This document shows positions 5,309 to 7,275 of a stretch of 7,275 bases of DNA, piece after piece. The position numbers were made by a program, and so were the translations under genes. The first letter of the stretch is position 1. Each line of letters opens with the position of its first letter. The notes beneath the pieces were generated by a model. It was not told where the DNA came from, did no database searches, and saw only the letters and a list, made by a program, of their open reading frames with translations. Source of the DNA: DASRTE01 sp035316885 (GTDB lineage Bacteria > Actinomycetota > Actinomycetes > Jiangellales > Jiangellaceae); assembly GCA_035316885.1 (NCBI GenBank), contig DATHII010000217.1, positions 1 through 7,275 on the forward strand, written 5' to 3'.

Positions 5309-6217
5309 ATGGCACAGGCGCAGGAGCCGGTTGCGGTGCTCGGCATCGGCGCGATGGGCCACGGGATGGCGACCAGTGCTCTGCGTGCCGGCATCCCGAC
5401 GGTCGTCTGGAACCGTGAGCCAGAGGCGACCCGGGATCTCGCCGGGCTTGGCGCTGAAGTTGCCGAGACCGTCGCCGACGCCGCGCGGCGAGCCGCGATC
5501 GTACTCACGATGGTGACCGACACCGATGCCGTCATCTCGATCGCCATGGACCAGGGCATGCTCGCGGCGCTGGCTCCGGGCGCGATCTGGGTGCAGATGA
5601 GCACGATCGGCGTGGCAGGGATCGACCGCGTCGCGGCCATCGTGGATGCCGAGCGACCTGACGTGATGCTCCTCGACGCTCCGGTGTCGGGAAGCAAGGA
5701 CCCGGCGGCGCAGGGCCAGTTAACGATCTTCGCGTCAGGGCCCGACGAGGCCCGCCCGCGCGTCGCTCCCCTCTTCGACGCGCTCGGTCAGCGCACGATC
5801 TGGGTCGGCGCGGTCGGGGCTGGCTCACGGCTCAAGGTCGTGAACAACACCTGGCTCGCGTTCGCGACAGAAGCGGTTGCCACGTCGCTGGCCCTCGCGC
5901 GTCGGTTGGGGCTCGAGACCCAGACGGTGGTGGACGCCCTCGGCGGCAGCCCGCTCGTATCCCCTTGGCAGGCAGCCAAGCTGCAACGGATCGCCAGAGG
6001 CGAGTTCTCGGCCCAGTTCGCGCTGTCGCTCGCGCTGAAAGACGTGCACCTCGCCCTCCAGGCCGCCGACAACGACCGGTTCGCTGCCCTTGGTTCCCTA
6101 GCGGACGAATGGCAGCAGGCCGCGGATCAGGGCCTCGGCGACCAGGACCTCACCGTCGTGACGCGCGTGCTCGAGCAACAGGGAGGAACGCCGTCACCCT
6201 CATCGGCTACACGATGA
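5309..6217 (+). CDS. NADP-type beta-hydroxyacid dehydrogenase (glyoxylate/succinic semialdehyde reductase-like)
   Basis: 302 residues, normal for the 3-hydroxyisobutyrate dehydrogenase superfamily, soluble. It should interconvert a beta-hydroxyacid and its semialdehyde, or reduce a related carbonyl. Seen: the Rossmann motif GIGAMG (12-17); WNR at 34-36, where an Arg after strand 2 usually favours NADP(H); MST (97-99); the substrate loop DAPVSGSKDPAAQGQL (123-138), whose SGSK form recalls GLYR-type glyoxylate/succinic semialdehyde reductases; GAGSRLKVVNN with catalytic Lys176 and Asn180; and the all-helical C-terminal domain with LKDVHLALQAA. The ATG at 5309 is chosen for GAGGGGAG at 5297-5304. 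The C-terminus overlaps the F420-oxidoreductase remnant by about 25 bp, implying a former operon. Nothing looks damaged. The final dozen residues (GGTPSPSSATR) lie in the overlap and may be non-conserved. Confidence 0.9.
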   Translation: MAQAQEPVAVLGIGAMGHGMATSALRAGIPTVVWNREPEATRDLAGLGAEVAETVADAARRAAIVLTMVTDTDAVISIAMDQGMLAALAPGAIWVQMSTIGVAGIDRVAAIVDAERPDVMLLDAPVSGSKDPAAQGQLTIFASGPDEARPRVAPLFDALGQRTIWVGAVGAGSRLKVVNNTWLAFATEAVATSLALARRLGLETQTVVDALGGSPLVSPWQAAKLQRIARGEFSAQFALSLALKDVHLALQAADNDRFAALGSLADEWQQAADQGLGDQDLTVVTRVLEQQGGTPSPSSATR

Positions 6218-6582
6218 TGTGCGAGCAGGCGGGTCCGAAGCAGCTGGTGCGAGATGTCGCCCTCGCCGAGGAAGCCGGCTTCGACTTCGCGGTCATCAGC
6301 GACCACTACTTCCCGTGGCTGGATTCGCAGGGCCACGCTCCGTACGCGTGGAGCGTGCTCGGCGCGGCTGCCCAGGCAACCGACGACATTCCGCTGATGA
6401 CGTATGTCACCTGCCCGATCCGTCGCTATCACCCCGCCGTCGTCGCGCAGAAGGCCGCGACCATGCAGCTGCTCTCCGACGGTCGGTTCACCCTCGGGCT
6501 CGGGGCGGGCGAGAACCTGAACGAGCACATTGTCGGCGGACGGTGGCGGCCCCTTGCCCGCTTGCGCCACGAGATGCTCGAG
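6193..6582 (+). pseudogene. LLM-class F420-dependent oxidoreductase, N-terminal remnant without a normal start codon
   Basis: About 130 residues match the F420-dependent glucose-6-phosphate-dehydrogenase-like branch of the luciferase-like monooxygenase fold: TLIGYTMMCEQAGPKQLV, AEEAGFDFAVISDHYFPW, GHAPYAWSVLGAAAQAT, LMTYVTCPIRRYHPAVVAQK, and FTLGLGAGENLNEHIVG. Such proteins are about 310-330 residues, so some 60% is gone. After RHEMLE (ending at 6582) the sequence becomes a histidine kinase in another frame. At the expected start, 6 bp after GGAGG (6182-6186), the codon is GTC (6193-6195). The only alternative is ATG at 6214, which overlaps the upstream stop as ATGA but would drop the first barrel strand. 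One extra codon seems present near 6541-6560 compared with relatives as I remember them. Non-functional as it stands. Confidence 0.82.
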
Positions 6583-6583
6583 G

Positions 6584-6847
6584 ATCGACATCGCCGTCCT
6601 GCCATTCGATGACCTCGTACGCCTTACCGTCGCCGATGATGGCCCAGGCATCCCCCCCGAGCATCGCCGTCATGTCTTCGAACGATTCTTCCGGCTCGAC
6701 TCAGCCCGTACACCGGTCTCCGGTGGTGGCACCGGCCTCGGCCTGGCCATCGTCCACCATGTGGTCACCAGCCATCACGGCCGGATCGAGATCACCCAGG
6801 CCAACCCTCACGGCGCAACCTTCACCTTTGACCTGCCGCGCACCTGA
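6584..6847 (+). pseudogene. Sensor histidine kinase, C-terminal ATPase remnant
   Basis: The last 87 residues of a two-component sensor kinase. The ATP-binding lid region is intact: G1 box ADDGPGIP, F box HVFERFFRLD, G2 box GTGLGLAIVHHVV, then GGRIEI-type strand HGRIEITQANPHGATFTFDLP and a normal stop at 6845-6847. The sensor, HAMP, phospho-accepting His (HisKA) and N box are missing. The sequence fuses at about 6577-6584 to the F420-oxidoreductase remnant in a different frame; a frame open from 6530 merely reads the latter out of frame. No response regulator is in the window. It cannot act as a kinase. The parent was probably an OmpR-partner (HisKA/HATPase_c) kinase, judging by the RFFRLDSAR segment. 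Confidence 0.85.
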
Positions 6848-6908
6848 TCGCACCCAAGCCAGCTGCCCTCCACCGGAGCCACAACACGATGTCCGTGAGC
6901 GTCGCTGC

Positions 6909-7275
6909 TCATCGGGCCGCGACCTGGGCGGTCAGGCTATCTACCGCCGAAAGCGGAGTGGCAAGCTCGTCATACAGGCCATGGCGGGCAGCCAGCCGGG
7001 CAGCGTCGAGGTAGCTCATCCAGACTGCGCCCTCGTCATCCATCCATACCAGGATCTTCAGCGGGAGGTCGAGTGCGGCCAGCGGCGACGCGACCATGGC
7101 CGGCGTGCCACCCACCGGGTTGCCGAACACCAGCAGCTTGGTGTCACGCAGGACCATTCCCACCCGCTGCGCCTCCCCGCTTTGGTCCACCACCAAGAAC
7201 AGCTTGGCGCCGGCGGCCGGATCGCCGCAGTGAGCCGCTCCACGGTCTCAGCGACCGACAGCGCACTTCGCCTAT
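6909..7275 (-). pseudogene. DUF302 family protein with an apparent one-base frameshift; N-terminus at the window edge
   Basis: The minus-strand frame ending at TGA 6911-6909 encodes a clear DUF302 domain, a small fold of unknown function: AGAKLFLVVDQSGEAQRVGM, KLLVFGNPVGGTPAMVASP, AALDLPLKILVWMDDEGAVW and YLDAARLAARHGL. The family's upstream helix is also present, but in another frame: LSVAETVERLTAAIR, from 7275 down to about 7217. The two halves join naturally (TAAIR-AAGAKLF) if one base, probably a G of a GG/GGG run, is missing within 7206-7220. The visible part thus covers nearly the whole domain, with the start just beyond the right edge. Either a true frameshift or a sequencing error; without the first part a TTG at 7196 could start a 95-residue piece. 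It converges on the kinase remnant, 61 bp apart. Confidence 0.78.

Noticed and set aside
4468..5418. A single 316-codon open frame starting as CorA
   Set aside because: Only the first 120 or so codons resemble CorA; the remainder is Arg/Pro/Ser-rich, overlaps the intact dehydrogenase in another frame and looks like high-GC shadow sequence.
1..7275. A novel defence, mobile or biosynthetic system
   Set aside because: No transposase, integrase, nuclease, CRISPR repeat, tRNA or rRNA was found, and the recognised genes do not form a conserved multi-gene module; the evidence supports only a redox-rich accessory region with damaged genes.

Overview
The window is high-GC DNA whose genes have strongly G/C-ending codons, actinobacterial-type -10 hexamers (TANNNT), several apparently leaderless starts and two genes of deazaflavin (F420) enzyme families. 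This points to an actinobacterium; I cannot name a genus. Most recognisable products are small redox enzymes, so it reads as accessory, possibly stress or secondary metabolism DNA. I see no phage, transposase, CRISPR array, rRNA or tRNA.

Left half (1-4128), largely intact. Two aldo/keto reductase genes of different subfamilies lie in tandem on the minus strand: one runs off the left edge (1-700), the other is complete (815-1843). The first has its own promoter with a 19-bp spacer and an embedded dyad, laid out like a MerR/SoxR-controlled promoter, and its transcript should be leaderless. A 217-bp divergent intergenic region leads into a plus-strand Ddn-type F420-dependent nitroreductase-fold protein (2061-2534). 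After a 345-bp gap with a possible 31-residue ORF comes a YoaK/DUF1275 membrane protein (2880-3557), then a 283-bp gap with a perfect 14-bp palindrome, and a 95-residue DUF1905 protein (3841-4128) with a predicted leaderless start.

Right half (4129-7275), a patchwork of damaged genes around one intact gene. A CorA-type transporter keeps only about its first 120 residues (4468-4840). It is followed by an orphan reading-frame tail, a terminator-like hairpin and about 370 bp without a recognisable gene. An intact beta-hydroxyacid dehydrogenase of the glyoxylate/succinic semialdehyde reductase type (5309-6217) overlaps the start of an F420-dependent LLM-class oxidoreductase. That gene has GTC where the start codon should be and is cut after about 130 residues. 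At about 6577-6584 it is joined out of frame to the last 87 residues of a sensor histidine kinase (to 6847). On the minus strand at the right edge a DUF302 gene has an apparent one-base frameshift.

How they work together: the intact enzymes are all predicted nicotinamide or F420 oxidoreductases, but no single pathway can be read from them. I do not see a convincing new multi-gene system. The best leads are the MerR/SoxR-like leaderless promoter of the first aldo/keto reductase and the concentration of lesions and gene-to-gene junctions in the right half, which could be real genome decay or an assembly problem.
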